Source: Myroides pelagicus (GTDB taxonomy: Bacteria; Bacteroidota; Bacteroidia; Flavobacteriales; Flavobacteriaceae). From it: DNA of 64,000 nt. Below, one piece after another: positions 17,159-25,969 of this stretch (position 1 is the stretch's first letter; every line of letters starts with the position of its first letter). The notes below the pieces were generated by a model that had not been told where the DNA came from, searched no databases, and saw only the letters and a list, made by a program, of their open reading frames with translations. The stretch is from contig NZ_WMJY01000014.1 in the NCBI RefSeq assembly GCF_009711055.1, positions 1 through 64,000 on the forward strand, written 5' to 3'. A program made the position numbers and the translations under genes.

Positions 17159-18715
17159 TTAAGCTTTCTTTCTTGTGTCTAATTCTCCAAAGTACATCTC
17201 TTGGAAACTTTTGTTTACTCCGTGATCTACTCTTTTGTGGAATGTTTTAGGGTCTATTTCTACTGGTTTTTCATATCCACAAGCACTGATGAACTCTCCA
17301 AGAGCTTTCATTGTGTTTGCGTGGAAGTTAGCTACACGTTTTCTCTTATCTGTTACGTTTAAAGCAGAGTATAATTGCTCATCTTGCGTTGCAATACCAA
17401 CTGGACAGTGACCACTATCACATTGTAATGCTTGAATACAACCTAAAGCGAACATCATACCACGAGCACTATAACATGCATCTGCTCCTAAAGCCATAGC
17501 TTTAGCTATGTCGAATGCTGAAATTATACGTCCAGAAGCTAATAATTTTATATTATCTCTTAATCCGTTTTCTATTAATGTTTTATTTGCGAATACTAAT
17601 GCATCGTTTAATGCCATACCCATATAATCAATAAACTCTAATGGAGCTGCTCCAGTACCACCTTCTGCACCATCAACAGTAATAAAGTCAGGATAGATAC
17701 CTGTCTCAACCATTGCTTTGATGATTGCTGTAAATTCATCTTTTCTACCAATACAAATTTTGAAACCTACAGGTTTTCCATTCGATAGTTTTCTTAATTT
17801 TTCGATGAAATGGATTAATTCTGTTGGAGTAGAGAAAGCTGTGTGTCCAGAAGGAGAGTGAACTGTTGTATGGGGTACAATGCTTCTGATTTTAGCAATT
17901 TCTTCTGTGTTTTTCTCAGCAGGTAATAGACCACCATGTCCAGGTTTAGCTCCTTGAGACAGCTTGATTTCAATCATTTTTACTTCAGGATAGTTTGCTC
18001 GCTCTTCGAATAGATTGTCATCAAAAAATCCTTTTTCATTACGACAACCAAAGTACCCTGTACCAATTTGCCAGATTAAGTCCCCACCTGATCTGTGGTA
18101 TTGACTGATACCACCTTCACCTGTATTGTGTGCGAAGTTACCTATTTTAGCTCCTTCATTAAGTGCTGTAATTGCTCTTTTACTAAGCGCACCATAACTC
18201 ATAGCACTGATATTATAGATACTAGCACTGTATGGTTGTGTACAAAGATCACTACCGATATTAACTCTAAAGTTTGTGTCGTTTACGTGTTTAGGATATA
18301 CTGAGTGAGAAGCCCACTCGTAACCAATTCTATTAGGGTCATCTTGCATACCAAACGAAACAGTTTGCTTTTCATTCTTAGCTCTTTGGTATACAATTGA
18401 ACGTTCACGTCTATTAAATGGTTTACCATCTAATTCTCCTTCCCAAAAGTACTGTCTCATTTCAGGACGAATGGATTCGAACATATATCTGAAACGCGCA
18501 AAAATAGGATAGTTCTTACGAATCGTGTGTTTAGTTTGATTCAAATCGATTACTGTAAGAGTCATTAAGAATCCAGAAATGACAATATTTACAATAGCTA
18601 CTACTGAACTAGGATTCATAACTAGTGAAAAGATGGAGTATGCTAAATAAGCTACTACTACTGCAATGGTTAATTGTCCAAAAGTAAATCTGTTAAGGAA
18701 TTTTTTGTGAAACAT
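17159..18715 (-). CDS. FMN-binding glutamate synthase family protein
   Basis: A 518-residue protein with two N-terminal helices (about 10-60) and then the FMN/glutamate synthase barrel. Motifs include ISAMSYGALSKRAITALNEGAK, the flavin segment TVDGAEGGTGAAPLEF and the 3Fe-4S-type cysteines C426, C432 and C437 in the segment ending CPVGIATQ. It lacks the glutaminase domain of GltB and is much shorter, so it is not a classical glutamate synthase. Membrane-anchored homologues are common in Bacteroidota and their reaction is not settled. A long hairpin in the leader suggests RNA-level control. Confidence 0.9.
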   Translation of the reverse strand: MFHKKFLNRFTFGQLTIAVVVAYLAYSIFSLVMNPSSVVAIVNIVISGFLMTLTVIDLNQTKHTIRKNYPIFARFRYMFESIRPEMRQYFWEGELDGKPFNRRERSIVYQRAKNEKQTVSFGMQDDPNRIGYEWASHSVYPKHVNDTNFRVNIGSDLCTQPYSASIYNISAMSYGALSKRAITALNEGAKIGNFAHNTGEGGISQYHRSGGDLIWQIGTGYFGCRNEKGFFDDNLFEERANYPEVKMIEIKLSQGAKPGHGGLLPAEKNTEEIAKIRSIVPHTTVHSPSGHTAFSTPTELIHFIEKLRKLSNGKPVGFKICIGRKDEFTAIIKAMVETGIYPDFITVDGAEGGTGAAPLEFIDYMGMALNDALVFANKTLIENGLRDNIKLLASGRIISAFDIAKAMALGADACYSARGMMFALGCIQALQCDSGHCPVGIATQDEQLYSALNVTDKRKRVANFHANTMKALGEFISACGYEKPVEIDPKTFHKRVDHGVNKSFQEMYFGELDTRKKA

Positions 18716-18794
18716 AAAATAGAATTTAATGCAATCTTATTGTTGTTTAGTTTGTAAATGTTATTTACGGTTGTTTAGTTATAACTTACATATT

Positions 18795-18834
18795 AATATT
18801 GGGTATTTTTATAGGATAAAAACAACCCAATATT
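18795..18834 (-). promoter_or_regulatory. Strong two-part hairpin in the GltB-like leader
   Basis: The outer arms AATATTGGGT (18795-18804) and ACCCAATATT (18825-18834) are perfect complements. Inside, TTTTTAT and ATAAAAA pair again around AGG. On the minus strand it starts about ten bases after the predicted transcription start. There is no T tail, so it is not an ordinary terminator; an RNA-stability element, protein-binding site or operator are alternatives. Confidence 0.55.
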
Positions 18835-18850
18835 TACGTGTAAATCGTGG

Positions 18851-18858
18851 CAAAGGTA
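18851..18858 (-). promoter_or_regulatory. -7 box of the GltB-like gene
   Basis: Minus-strand TACCTTTG is an exact TANNTTTG match, about 135 bases before the start codon and just upstream of the leader hairpin. Confidence 0.5.
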
Positions 18859-19019
18859 GCAAAGATTTTGAATTTACCGAGTTTTTGTAATTATTATTTT
18901 GACAGTATAAACACTGAAAACTACCATATTGATAATTATTTAGCATTTAATTAGTAATTGTTTGTAAATATGATATTTGTGAAGATTAAGTTTGAACACT
19001 ATTGATGATTTTAGGGCTT

Positions 19020-20252
19020 TTAAGTAAACTTTTGTGATTTGTAAATTGTGTGTTTACCAGAGATTAGAAATGCGATGGTACAAGCTATAGCAAAATAGAC
19101 ACCATTTTCACTGCCAAAAAGTTCGATTGCCATTAAGGTACAAGCCCAAGGAGTTTTAGTCGCGCCTGCAAAAACAGCTACAAAACCTACTGCCGCTAAA
19201 AAGTCAACAGGTACGTTCAGATATACTGCTAAAAAGCTTCCTAGTGTTGCTCCTATAAAAAATAAAGGTGTTACTTCTCCTCCTTTAAACCCAGCTCCTA
19301 AGGTAATCGCAGTAAAAACTATTTTTAATATGAAAACGGTACTTTCTTGATGATTGATAAAAGCATCTTCTATGACAGGAACTCCTAGACCAAGATATTT
19401 GTAATCTCCTATCAAGAAAATTCCGAATAAGAATACAATCCCTCCAATAAATAAACGGAGTGGAGGGTAAGTGATGCTTTTTTTTAAGAAACTAGCCCAA
19501 ATGTCAGTTGCTTTTATAAATAGAATTGCTGCTAAACCAAACATTATTCCGGCGGTTATTACTTTTATTATAGTGATTAGATCAAATATAGCTATACTAT
19601 CTTGTATATATGTTGTGTGTGTGGTTCCTAACAAAATACAGACATAGTGAGCTACCAAAGCAGTCATTAATGTAGGAAATATAGATTGGTATAATACGCT
19701 GCCTACGAGCATAAGTTCTAAGGCAAATAGGGTTCCTGCTAGAGGTGTACCAAATACAGAGGCAAAACCACCACTAACTCCCATAAGTATAATAGTCTTT
19801 CTGTCTGTTGATAGTAAGTTTACGAATCTTGAAAATTGATCGGCTATTGCTCCTCCCATTTGTATAGCTGTGCCTTCACGACCTGCTGATCCTCCAAATA
19901 GATGAGTTAAAAGTGTTCCGAAAAGTACAAAAGGAGCCATCTTTAATGGCATTACTTTTTTAGGTTCGTGATACTCATCAATCAATAAGTTGTTGCCTAA
20001 GTTAGCTTTTCCTCCATAGTAATGATATATCAGGCCACTTAAGAGTCCTGCAAGAGGAAGAAGGTAGATTATATGAATGTGATTTGTACGATAGTCCGTG
20101 ACAAAGTGTAATAAATAAAGAAATAATGCAGAAGCAGCGCCTATTAATGCTCCCATAATTAGACTTAGGAGAGTCCATTTTAGGAGGTAGATAAATAGTT
20201 GCTTTTTGTTTGAATAGAAATTGTGTAATGCCTTTAAATTAGTGTGCGTCAT
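19020..20252 (-). CDS. CLC-family antiporter, probably fluoride/proton (CLC-F type)
   Basis: A 410-residue CLC with about ten hydrophobic helices. Motifs are GGSAGREGTAIQMGG (a GREGT filter where chloride transporters usually have GREGP), GVSGGFASVFGTPLAG and GAGFKGGEVTPLFFIG. In place of the GSGIP loop the protein has GKANLGNNLLI, an Asn-type filter I associate with the fluoride subgroup. The strongest evidence is a fluoride riboswitch directly upstream. I prefer the ATG at 20252 over a TTG at 20258. The likely role is export of toxic fluoride in exchange for protons. Confidence 0.9.
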   Translation of the reverse strand: MTHTNLKALHNFYSNKKQLFIYLLKWTLLSLIMGALIGAASALFLYLLHFVTDYRTNHIHIIYLLPLAGLLSGLIYHYYGGKANLGNNLLIDEYHEPKKVMPLKMAPFVLFGTLLTHLFGGSAGREGTAIQMGGAIADQFSRFVNLLSTDRKTIILMGVSGGFASVFGTPLAGTLFALELMLVGSVLYQSIFPTLMTALVAHYVCILLGTTHTTYIQDSIAIFDLITIIKVITAGIMFGLAAILFIKATDIWASFLKKSITYPPLRLFIGGIVFLFGIFLIGDYKYLGLGVPVIEDAFINHQESTVFILKIVFTAITLGAGFKGGEVTPLFFIGATLGSFLAVYLNVPVDFLAAVGFVAVFAGATKTPWACTLMAIELFGSENGVYFAIACTIAFLISGKHTIYKSQKFT

Positions 20253-20285
20253 GTCCAATTAAATAAAATTAATATTTGATATAGA

Positions 20286-20334
20286 GTAGACGTCATCAGC
20301 ATGAGAAGTGCGGTTCGTGGCAGACATCATTGCC
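20286..20334 (-). promoter_or_regulatory. Fluoride riboswitch (crcB motif)
   Basis: Read on the minus strand, the segment opens with GGCAATGATGTCTGCC (stem GGCA/TGCC), continues with ACGAACCGC and ends in TGATGACGTCTAC. These are the invariant blocks of the crcB/fluoride aptamer. It lies 33 bases before the CLC start and just after a -7 box. Fluoride binding is expected to allow expression of the downstream exporter. I did not find a clear expression-platform terminator, so control may be translational. Confidence 0.9.
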
Positions 20335-20348
20335 AAAAAATGATAATA

Positions 20349-20356
20349 CAAAGGTA
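20349..20356 (-). promoter_or_regulatory. -7 box upstream of the fluoride riboswitch
   Basis: Minus-strand TACCTTTG exactly matches TANNTTTG. Transcription would start about seven bases before the aptamer, a fitting position for a riboswitch leader. Confidence 0.6.
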
Positions 20357-20357
20357 T

Positions 20358-20394
20358 AAAAAAGGTCTGACTCTTTCGAATTAGACCTTTTTTA
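20358..20394 (-). terminator. Terminator of the PUR-family gene
   Basis: AAAAAGGTCTGA pairs with TTAGACCTTTTT (one wobble) around a loop of about 11 bases. It lies 15 bases past the PUR-family stop and directly before the CLC promoter, insulating the two. Confidence 0.8.
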
Positions 20395-20408
20395 GTTTTT
20401 AATATTTA

Positions 20409-20765
20409 TTAAATATCATCAAAACTTACATCTGTGAATGAATTCACTTCCTCTTTTTGATATTCTTTTTTGAAATCTTTTTGATGTCTTTCAGAAATAA
20501 CTTCTTCTCCTTTTTTATCGATAACATAGTCAGTCATCTCATCTAAAATCTCTCTAAAGGCTCCAAAATCTTCTTTATATAAGTAGATTTTATGTTTCTT
20601 AAAGTGGAATGACCCATCATCTTCTGTGAACTTCTTGCTTTCTGTAATAGTGATGTAGTAGTCATCAGCTTTTGTTGCTCTTACATCAAAGAAATAAGTT
20701 CGTCTACCTGCTCTTAATACTTTTGAGAAAATCTCCTCTTTTTCTAACATTTCGTTATCTCTCAT
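20409..20765 (-). CDS. DUF3276 / PUR-family DNA/RNA-binding protein
   Basis: A 118-residue protein of the Bacteroidota DUF3276 family, which has a PUR-alpha-like fold that binds single-stranded nucleic acid. Recognisable parts are FSKVLRAGRRTYFFDVRAT, DDYYITITESKK and KIYLYKEDFGAFREILDEM. The C-terminal 30 residues are charged and probably disordered. The family is nearly universal in Flavobacteriia. The physiological role is not well established. It is monocistronic with its own terminator. Confidence 0.9.
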   Translation of the reverse strand: MRDNEMLEKEEIFSKVLRAGRRTYFFDVRATKADDYYITITESKKFTEDDGSFHFKKHKIYLYKEDFGAFREILDEMTDYVIDKKGEEVISERHQKDFKKEYQKEEVNSFTDVSFDDI

Positions 20766-20842
20766 AATTCCTTCTTATCAATTAATCGATTTGTTCATAT
20801 ATGTATCCAAAATTCTAAAAAAAAACTTAATTAACCAACTTT

Positions 20843-22684
20843 TTATGCTAATTCTTTTTCGGACAGTTGTTTTAGATATAACTCATTGTAATAGCCTTCT
20901 TTAGCGATCAACTCATCATGTGTTCCATTTTCTATAACAGTCCCATTATCTAATACGATTATCTTATCAGCATTTTTCGCTGAAGAAATACGGTGTGTGA
21001 CAATAATTGTGGTTATATCCTTGCTGTGTTTTTCTAAGTTTTTGAGTATAGTCTCTTCAGTTTCTGTATCAACTGCTGAAAGTGAATCATCTAATATAAG
21101 GATTGGAGATTCTTTTATCAGTGCTCTAGCGATAGACACTCTTTGTTTTTGCCCCCCCGATAGTGTTAAACCTCTTTCTCCTAGTACTGTATCATATCCA
21201 TTGTTAAAGGTAATGATATTGTCATGTACAGCTGCTTTTTTAGCTACATTAATAATTTCTTCTTGTGTAGCATCTTCTTTTCCAAAACGTATATTGTTAC
21301 TTATCGTATCAGAAAATAGAAAGGCATCTTGTGGTACAAAGGCAATTGCTTTTCTTAGATCAACGAGATTACACATTTTAATTAGTTGATTATCTATATG
21401 AATACTACCTTCTTTGATGTCATATAGCCTAGCTAATAAGTTTAATATGGTTGATTTTCCAGAGCCTGTTTTACCTAGAATAGCAAGTGTTTCTCCTTTT
21501 TTGATTGAGAAAGAAACATTGTTTAATGCCTTGATTCCGGTGTCTTCGTAGGTAAAAGTTACTTCTTTGAAGGTTATATTTCCTTCGATGGATGTGTGTG
21601 TTGTTACTGTATTGTAGATTTCTGGTTTGACATCAAGAAATTCATTAATTCTTTTTTGTGAAGCTTCAGCCTCCTGTATCATTGTAGAAACCCATCCTAA
21701 TGATGCTACTGGCCATGTAAGCATGTTGATATATAGAATAAATTGCGCTATAATACCAATATCAGGTATTTGTCCTTTGAAATACATGATAGCTCCTACG
21801 CTAATTACTACTAAATTACTTAACCCAATTAAAAAAATCATTAAAGGACCTATTAGAGAGCTAATACGTGCTAATCGAATTTTCTTTTCTTTACTTTCTT
21901 GGGTAAGTGTTTTGAACTCTTCTTGCTTTTCCTTTTCTATTGCATTGGCTTTGATTACGCGAATACCAGAAAATATTTCTTGTGTAAATGATGAAAGTTG
22001 GGATAAATTTGATTGAAATTCAGAACTTCGAATATTTACTTGTTTACTTAACTTGAATATAAAGTATCCTAATAGAGGTAATGGTAATAGTGAGTAGAAA
22101 GTCAGTAGAGGTGAGATTAGGTACATTTGCGTTAGTACGACTGCAAATCGTATAATAGTATTAATCGAGTACATCACAGCAGGACCTACATATTGTCTAA
22201 CTTTCCCTACATCTTCACTGATTCGATTCATCAAATCCCCCGTACGGCTTTGCTTGTAAAAAGATTGGGTTAGTATTTCATAGTGTTTAAAAACTTCATT
22301 TTTTAAGTCAAACTCTATATGACGAGACATTACAATTAGCGTTTGCCTCATTAAGAAAGTTAAGAAACCTGCTATCAATGTTGTAACTAAAATCCAAAAG
22401 ATATTTTGTCCTAATAAAGATATTACAGTCTCTTTATGTAAGGTGCTTAATTGTTCTAGTGTACGGATAGAATCTCCAACAAGTTTAGGGGTGTATAACG
22501 TGAATATTTGTGCAATTATCGTTATGATAACACCTATTGTGAAACGTGTCTTATATTTATAGAAATATTTGTTTAAGTGGCTTAGTGCGCTCATGAGTTT
22601 TTTTGTTGTTGTTAGTTGATACGCTTTACTTGGGCTGTTTGTTAAACTTTGTTTGACCTGTAAAGCTATATCTTTAATGTACAT
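20843..22684 (-). CDS. ABC exporter, MsbA-like fused permease-ATPase
   Basis: A 613-residue half-transporter. The N-terminal half holds six transmembrane helices (about 47-340) and the C-terminal half an ABC ATPase with GKTGSGKST, LSGGQKQRVSIARAL, LILDDSLSAVD and THRISSA. It works as a homodimer or heterodimer that exports lipids, drugs or peptides. The first 30 residues are not conserved in style; the ATG at 22594 (MSALSHLNKYFYKYK) is a plausible alternative start. It is divergent from nusB. The substrate is unknown. Confidence 0.93.
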   Translation of the reverse strand: MYIKDIALQVKQSLTNSPSKAYQLTTTKKLMSALSHLNKYFYKYKTRFTIGVIITIIAQIFTLYTPKLVGDSIRTLEQLSTLHKETVISLLGQNIFWILVTTLIAGFLTFLMRQTLIVMSRHIEFDLKNEVFKHYEILTQSFYKQSRTGDLMNRISEDVGKVRQYVGPAVMYSINTIIRFAVVLTQMYLISPLLTFYSLLPLPLLGYFIFKLSKQVNIRSSEFQSNLSQLSSFTQEIFSGIRVIKANAIEKEKQEEFKTLTQESKEKKIRLARISSLIGPLMIFLIGLSNLVVISVGAIMYFKGQIPDIGIIAQFILYINMLTWPVASLGWVSTMIQEAEASQKRINEFLDVKPEIYNTVTTHTSIEGNITFKEVTFTYEDTGIKALNNVSFSIKKGETLAILGKTGSGKSTILNLLARLYDIKEGSIHIDNQLIKMCNLVDLRKAIAFVPQDAFLFSDTISNNIRFGKEDATQEEIINVAKKAAVHDNIITFNNGYDTVLGERGLTLSGGQKQRVSIARALIKESPILILDDSLSAVDTETEETILKNLEKHSKDITTIIVTHRISSAKNADKIIVLDNGTVIENGTHDELIAKEGYYNELYLKQLSEKELA

Positions 22685-22829
22685 ACTAATATATTAAAGA
22701 TCATTTTAATTATGTAAGTATGTAAATAATAGCTAGCAAAGATACTTTATTCCGATTGAGTTCGTATTTTATCTGTTTAATAATTTAGTAAAATAATCGT
22801 TAAACTGTCATTGAAATGATTTTTATTGT

Positions 22830-22858
22830 TTGATTAGACGTATTATTTATTACCTTTG
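22830..22858 (+). promoter_or_regulatory. nusB promoter
   Basis: TTG (22830-22832), an 18-base spacer and TACCTTTG (22851-22858), an exact flavobacterial promoter. It lies about 50 bases before the nusB start and drives the nusB-DUF1573-yajC unit. Confidence 0.65.
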
Positions 22859-22908
22859 CCCAGTTATATAAAAAACAACATCAAATTTATAAAAAGTTCT
22901 TAAGTAGC

Positions 22909-23850
22909 ATGTTAAACAGAAGACACATTCGTATAAAGGTTATGCAATCTCTTTATATGATGCAACAAAGTAACTCCGAGAATATTCAAATTGGAGAGAA
23001 GTTTCTAGACACTAGTATAAATGACGTACAAGATTTGTACTTATTAGTGATGACGATCTTAGTCGAAATTAGAAAAAAAGAAGAAGAGTATATTTCTCTT
23101 GCTCAAAAAAAGCATTTAGCTACATCTGCAGAACTTAATCCAAACAAAAGACTTGTTGAGAACCGTGTACTTCTATTATTAGAAAATTCGGTATCTATTA
23201 CTTCAAAAGTAGAAGAAAAGAAATTGACTCAATGGTCAGTTTATGATAACTATATTTCTTTACTTTTAGAGGAGATTAAAGAGAGTGAAGTATATCAACA
23301 CTATATGGCGAAATCAAATGTAACCTTTGATGATGATCGTCAATTCGTTGTGGATATCTTTACTGATATCGTTGCTCCAAACGAAAAAATCTATTCGTTC
23401 TTTGAAGATTACAAGTTGACTTGGTTAGATGATTTACCTGTAATTAATACTATAATTCAAAAGCAACTGAAAAATTTAAAAGAAAGAGATGTACAAGTTT
23501 TTGTGCCAAAAACGTTTAAAGACGATGAGGATGCTGATTTTGCAAAGAACTTGTATAGAAAGACAATCTTAAACTTTCAAGAGTTTTTTAAAGAATTTGA
23601 ACATAAAACACCAAACTGGGATACTGATCGTATTGCTGAAATTGATACAATTATCTTGCGTATGGCTATCTGTGAGATGCTTAAGTTTAGTAGTATTCCT
23701 GTAAAAGTAACAATTAATGAATATTTAGAGATTGCAAAGGAGTATTCTACGCCAAAAAGTAGTATTTTTATCAACGGAGTTTTAGACAACATCTCTAAAG
23801 CGTATGCAGAAGAGGGTAGACTAAACAAAATTGGTAAAGGATTACTTTAA
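22909..23850 (+). CDS. nusB: Transcription antitermination factor NusB
   Basis: A 313-residue long-form NusB, about twice the length of the E. coli protein, which is normal in Bacteroidota. The start MLNRRHIRIKVMQSLYMMQQ and the C-terminal half (IDTIILRMAICEMLKFSSIPVKV, NEYLEIAKEYSTPKSSIFINGVLDNI) are typical NusB. The middle is a helical insertion peculiar to the phylum. NusB pairs with S10 on boxA RNA to prevent termination in rRNA operons. It is followed by DUF1573 and yajC with short gaps. Confidence 0.96.
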   Translation: MLNRRHIRIKVMQSLYMMQQSNSENIQIGEKFLDTSINDVQDLYLLVMTILVEIRKKEEEYISLAQKKHLATSAELNPNKRLVENRVLLLLENSVSITSKVEEKKLTQWSVYDNYISLLLEEIKESEVYQHYMAKSNVTFDDDRQFVVDIFTDIVAPNEKIYSFFEDYKLTWLDDLPVINTIIQKQLKNLKERDVQVFVPKTFKDDEDADFAKNLYRKTILNFQEFFKEFEHKTPNWDTDRIAEIDTIILRMAICEMLKFSSIPVKVTINEYLEIAKEYSTPKSSIFINGVLDNISKAYAEEGRLNKIGKGLL

Positions 23851-23865
23851 TTAAAAATTTGAAAA

Positions 23866-24315
23866 ATGAATAAACGTTTTTTGTTGATTTGTTCGGTAGC
23901 TTTTATAGCTTTCTCTTGTGGTGGAAACAAAGAAGATGCTACCAAGAGAATTGATGTTGAGAATGCAAACAAAGTTGAGTCACAAATTGTAAATACTAAA
24001 TACCCAGTAATTAAGTTTGATCGCTTAGAACATGACTTTGGTAACGTAGAGAATAACGAAGCGGTGTTTACAGAGTTTGAATTAACAAATACAGGTGAAG
24101 ATGATCTTGTGATTATTAATGCTGAAGCATCATGTGGTTGTACAGTGCCTGATTATCAAAAGACACCAATCAAACCTGGTGAAACTTCAAAACTGAAAGT
24201 GCGTTTCCAACAAAGTGCACAAGGACAGCAACAGAAGACAATTACGTTGACTACGAATACGAAAAATGTATATGAGCTATTGACAATTAAAGCGAACGTA
24301 GCTCCTAGAAAATAA
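23866..24315 (+). CDS. DUF1573 lipoprotein
   Basis: A 149-residue lipoprotein. The signal peptide ends in the lipobox AFSC, with the lipidated Cys at residue 18 followed by GGN. The mature part is a DUF1573 Ig-like domain (FDRLEHDFGNVENNEAVFTEFELTN, the conserved SCGCTVPDY and KLKVRFQQSA). The domain resembles ASH/HYDIN-type folds and its role in bacteria is unknown. The gene lies between nusB and yajC with gaps of 15 and 24 bases, an order common in Bacteroidota. Confidence 0.92.
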   Translation: MNKRFLLICSVAFIAFSCGGNKEDATKRIDVENANKVESQIVNTKYPVIKFDRLEHDFGNVENNEAVFTEFELTNTGEDDLVIINAEASCGCTVPDYQKTPIKPGETSKLKVRFQQSAQGQQQKTITLTTNTKNVYELLTIKANVAPRK

Positions 24316-24339
24316 TTTATAAACAGTAACAATATAATT

Positions 24340-24615
24340 ATGGAAGGAATACAAAGTTTTTTACCTATTATCTTAATGTTTGCGGTTATCTACTTCTTAA
24401 TGATTAGACCTCAACAGAAAAAGGTGAAACAAGAAAAAGCTTTTGAAGCAGAATTAAAAGTAGGTGATAGAGTAGTAACAAAGTCTGGTATCCACGGAAG
24501 AATTGGAGAAATCCAAGAAACTACAATTATCTTAGAAACTATGGCAGGTAAGCTTCAAATTGAAAAAGTAGCTATTTCTATGGACTTTTCTATGAAATTA
24601 AATGAAAAGAAATAA
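24340..24615 (+). CDS. yajC: Preprotein translocase subunit YajC
   Basis: A 91-residue inner-membrane protein with one N-terminal helix (about 5-23) followed by the conserved MIRPQQKKVKQ and then a small soluble domain, KVGDRVVTKSGIHGRIGEI. YajC associates with SecDF in the Sec translocon. The length and motifs are standard. It is the last gene of the nusB unit, followed by a terminator. Confidence 0.95.
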   Translation: MEGIQSFLPIILMFAVIYFLMIRPQQKKVKQEKAFEAELKVGDRVVTKSGIHGRIGEIQETTIILETMAGKLQIEKVAISMDFSMKLNEKK

Positions 24616-24640
24616 TCAGTAGATTGTTTTTTAAATATAA

Positions 24641-24679
24641 AGAAGCCTCTCATATAGTCATATGTAGAGGCTTTTTTTT
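24641..24679 (+). terminator. Terminator of the nusB-yajC unit
   Basis: AAGCCTCT (24643-24650) pairs with AGAGGCTT (24666-24673), with an inner CATAT/ATATG stem and an eight-base T run after it. Confidence 0.88.
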
Positions 24680-24713
24680 GTACCTTGTTTGTATCGTCAA
24701 AAGTAATTAATGC

Positions 24714-25427
24714 ATGTCAGAACCCAAAATACGATTAGTACGATTATCGTCTATATTAACTCAGTTGCAGTCTCGACAATTAGTGACTGCTGCAGCATTA
24801 TCTGAGCGACATGGAGTGAGCATACGTACTATTTATAGAGATATTCGTACACTAGAGCAGTCAGGTGTACCTATTGTCGTGGAAGAAGGAAAAGGATATC
24901 GAATTAGCGAAGGCTACACTTTGCCTCCAGTGTCTTTTACTCAAGAAGAAGTGAATGCGTTAATTACGGTCGAACAACTTATTCTTCAGAATAGCGATTT
25001 ATCTTTAGTCGCTCAGTACTCAAGCGCTATAGAAAAAGTGAAAGCTACATTTAAACATAGTCAAAAAGAGAAAATTGAATTATTGGCTAATCGCATACAG
25101 GTTAGGTCTTCTGTTATACAAGGAGAATCGAGTTCTTTATTGATGCAATTGCAATCTGCTATTGTTAATTATCGAGTGGTTAATATTAGTTATTTTTCTT
25201 TAGAGCATAGTTCTACTATTCGGTGTATAGAACCTTTTGCTTTGTATACAACACAAAATAATTGGATATTAATTGCTTATTGTCAGCTTAGGTTTGCATT
25301 TAGAGCTTTTCGACTTGATAGAATACAAAGTTTAAGCTGTACTCCAAATGTTTTTGAGCCTCATGATATGACTTTACAGCAATATATGGAAATCTGTCGT
25401 CAACAGACGGAAGATTGTAATCAATAA
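24714..25427 (+). CDS. YafY-type HTH/WYL transcriptional regulator
   Basis: A 237-residue regulator. An N-terminal winged helix-turn-helix (about 20-60, TAAALSERHGVSIRTIYRDI) is followed by a WYL domain (about 130-225) ending in FRAFRLDRIQSL. WYL regulators sense ligands or nucleic acid and often control stress or small-molecule genes. Two small proteins downstream, with a GyrI-like domain and a DUF1801 domain, make a plausible sensing cluster, but the target cannot be named. Confidence 0.9.
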   Translation: MSEPKIRLVRLSSILTQLQSRQLVTAAALSERHGVSIRTIYRDIRTLEQSGVPIVVEEGKGYRISEGYTLPPVSFTQEEVNALITVEQLILQNSDLSLVAQYSSAIEKVKATFKHSQKEKIELLANRIQVRSSVIQGESSSLLMQLQSAIVNYRVVNISYFSLEHSSTIRCIEPFALYTTQNNWILIAYCQLRFAFRAFRLDRIQSLSCTPNVFEPHDMTLQQYMEICRQQTEDCNQ

Positions 25428-25479
25428 AACTTTGTCTTTTATTTTTTACCCCTGACATACTGTTGACATAATTACTCTT

Positions 25480-25487
25480 TATTTTTG
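25480..25487 (+). promoter_or_regulatory. -7 box of the GyrI-like gene
   Basis: TATTTTTG exactly matches TANNTTTG, 23 bases before the ATG. TTGACA (25463-25468) stands 14 bases upstream, closer than usual. Expression independent of the upstream regulator gene is therefore possible. Confidence 0.45.
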
Positions 25488-25510
25488 TGTAGAACAAATA
25501 AATTAAGATT

Positions 25511-25969
25511 ATGAACAAAACTAAACTACCTTCGTTTTATATTATTGGTCTAACTGTACGAACATCTAATGTGAACAATCAAGCAGCTTGTGATATTCCT
25601 CAGTTATGGCGACGCTTTATGCAAGATAATTTAGTGACTGAGATCCCTAATAAAGTTAGTGATGAGGTCTTATGTATGTACACGGACTATGAGGGCGATC
25701 ATACCATGCCTTATACAACTTTGTTAGGTTGTAAAGTGATTAATTTAGATGAAGTACCTGATGGAATGGTCGGTAAGTTTATTCCTGCTTGTGAGTATGT
25801 TAAGTTCACTGCGACAGGTGATATTAGTAAAGACTTAGTGATTAATAAATGGTATGAGATCTGGAACACTGAGCTACCCCGCACGTTTACACATGACTTC
25901 GAAGTGTACGGTGAGAAAGCAATTGATCCAACTGATTCTACAGTTGAAATTTATATTGCCGTTGATTAG
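25511..25969 (+). CDS. GyrI-like effector-binding domain protein
   Basis: A 152-residue stand-alone GyrI-like/AraC effector-binding domain. The opening LPSFYIIGLTVRTSN, the internal LCMYTDYEGDHTMPYTTLLG and the ending FEVYGEKAIDPTDSTVEIYIAV match the fold used to bind small or bulky ligands. Stand-alone members act as sensors or hydrolases. Its stop codon overlaps the next start by one base (25969), so the pair is coupled. Confidence 0.85.
   Translation: MNKTKLPSFYIIGLTVRTSNVNNQAACDIPQLWRRFMQDNLVTEIPNKVSDEVLCMYTDYEGDHTMPYTTLLGCKVINLDEVPDGMVGKFIPACEYVKFTATGDISKDLVINKWYEIWNTELPRTFTHDFEVYGEKAIDPTDSTVEIYIAVD

Larger units (their letters stand above)
18716..19019. other. Upstream region of the GltB-like gene
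   Basis: A 304-base gap between two minus-strand genes. It holds the leader hairpin at 18795-18834 and the -7 box at 18851-18858, both oriented toward the GltB-like gene. From 18860 to 19019 I see only AT-rich sequence, with no clear terminator. Confidence 0.5.
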
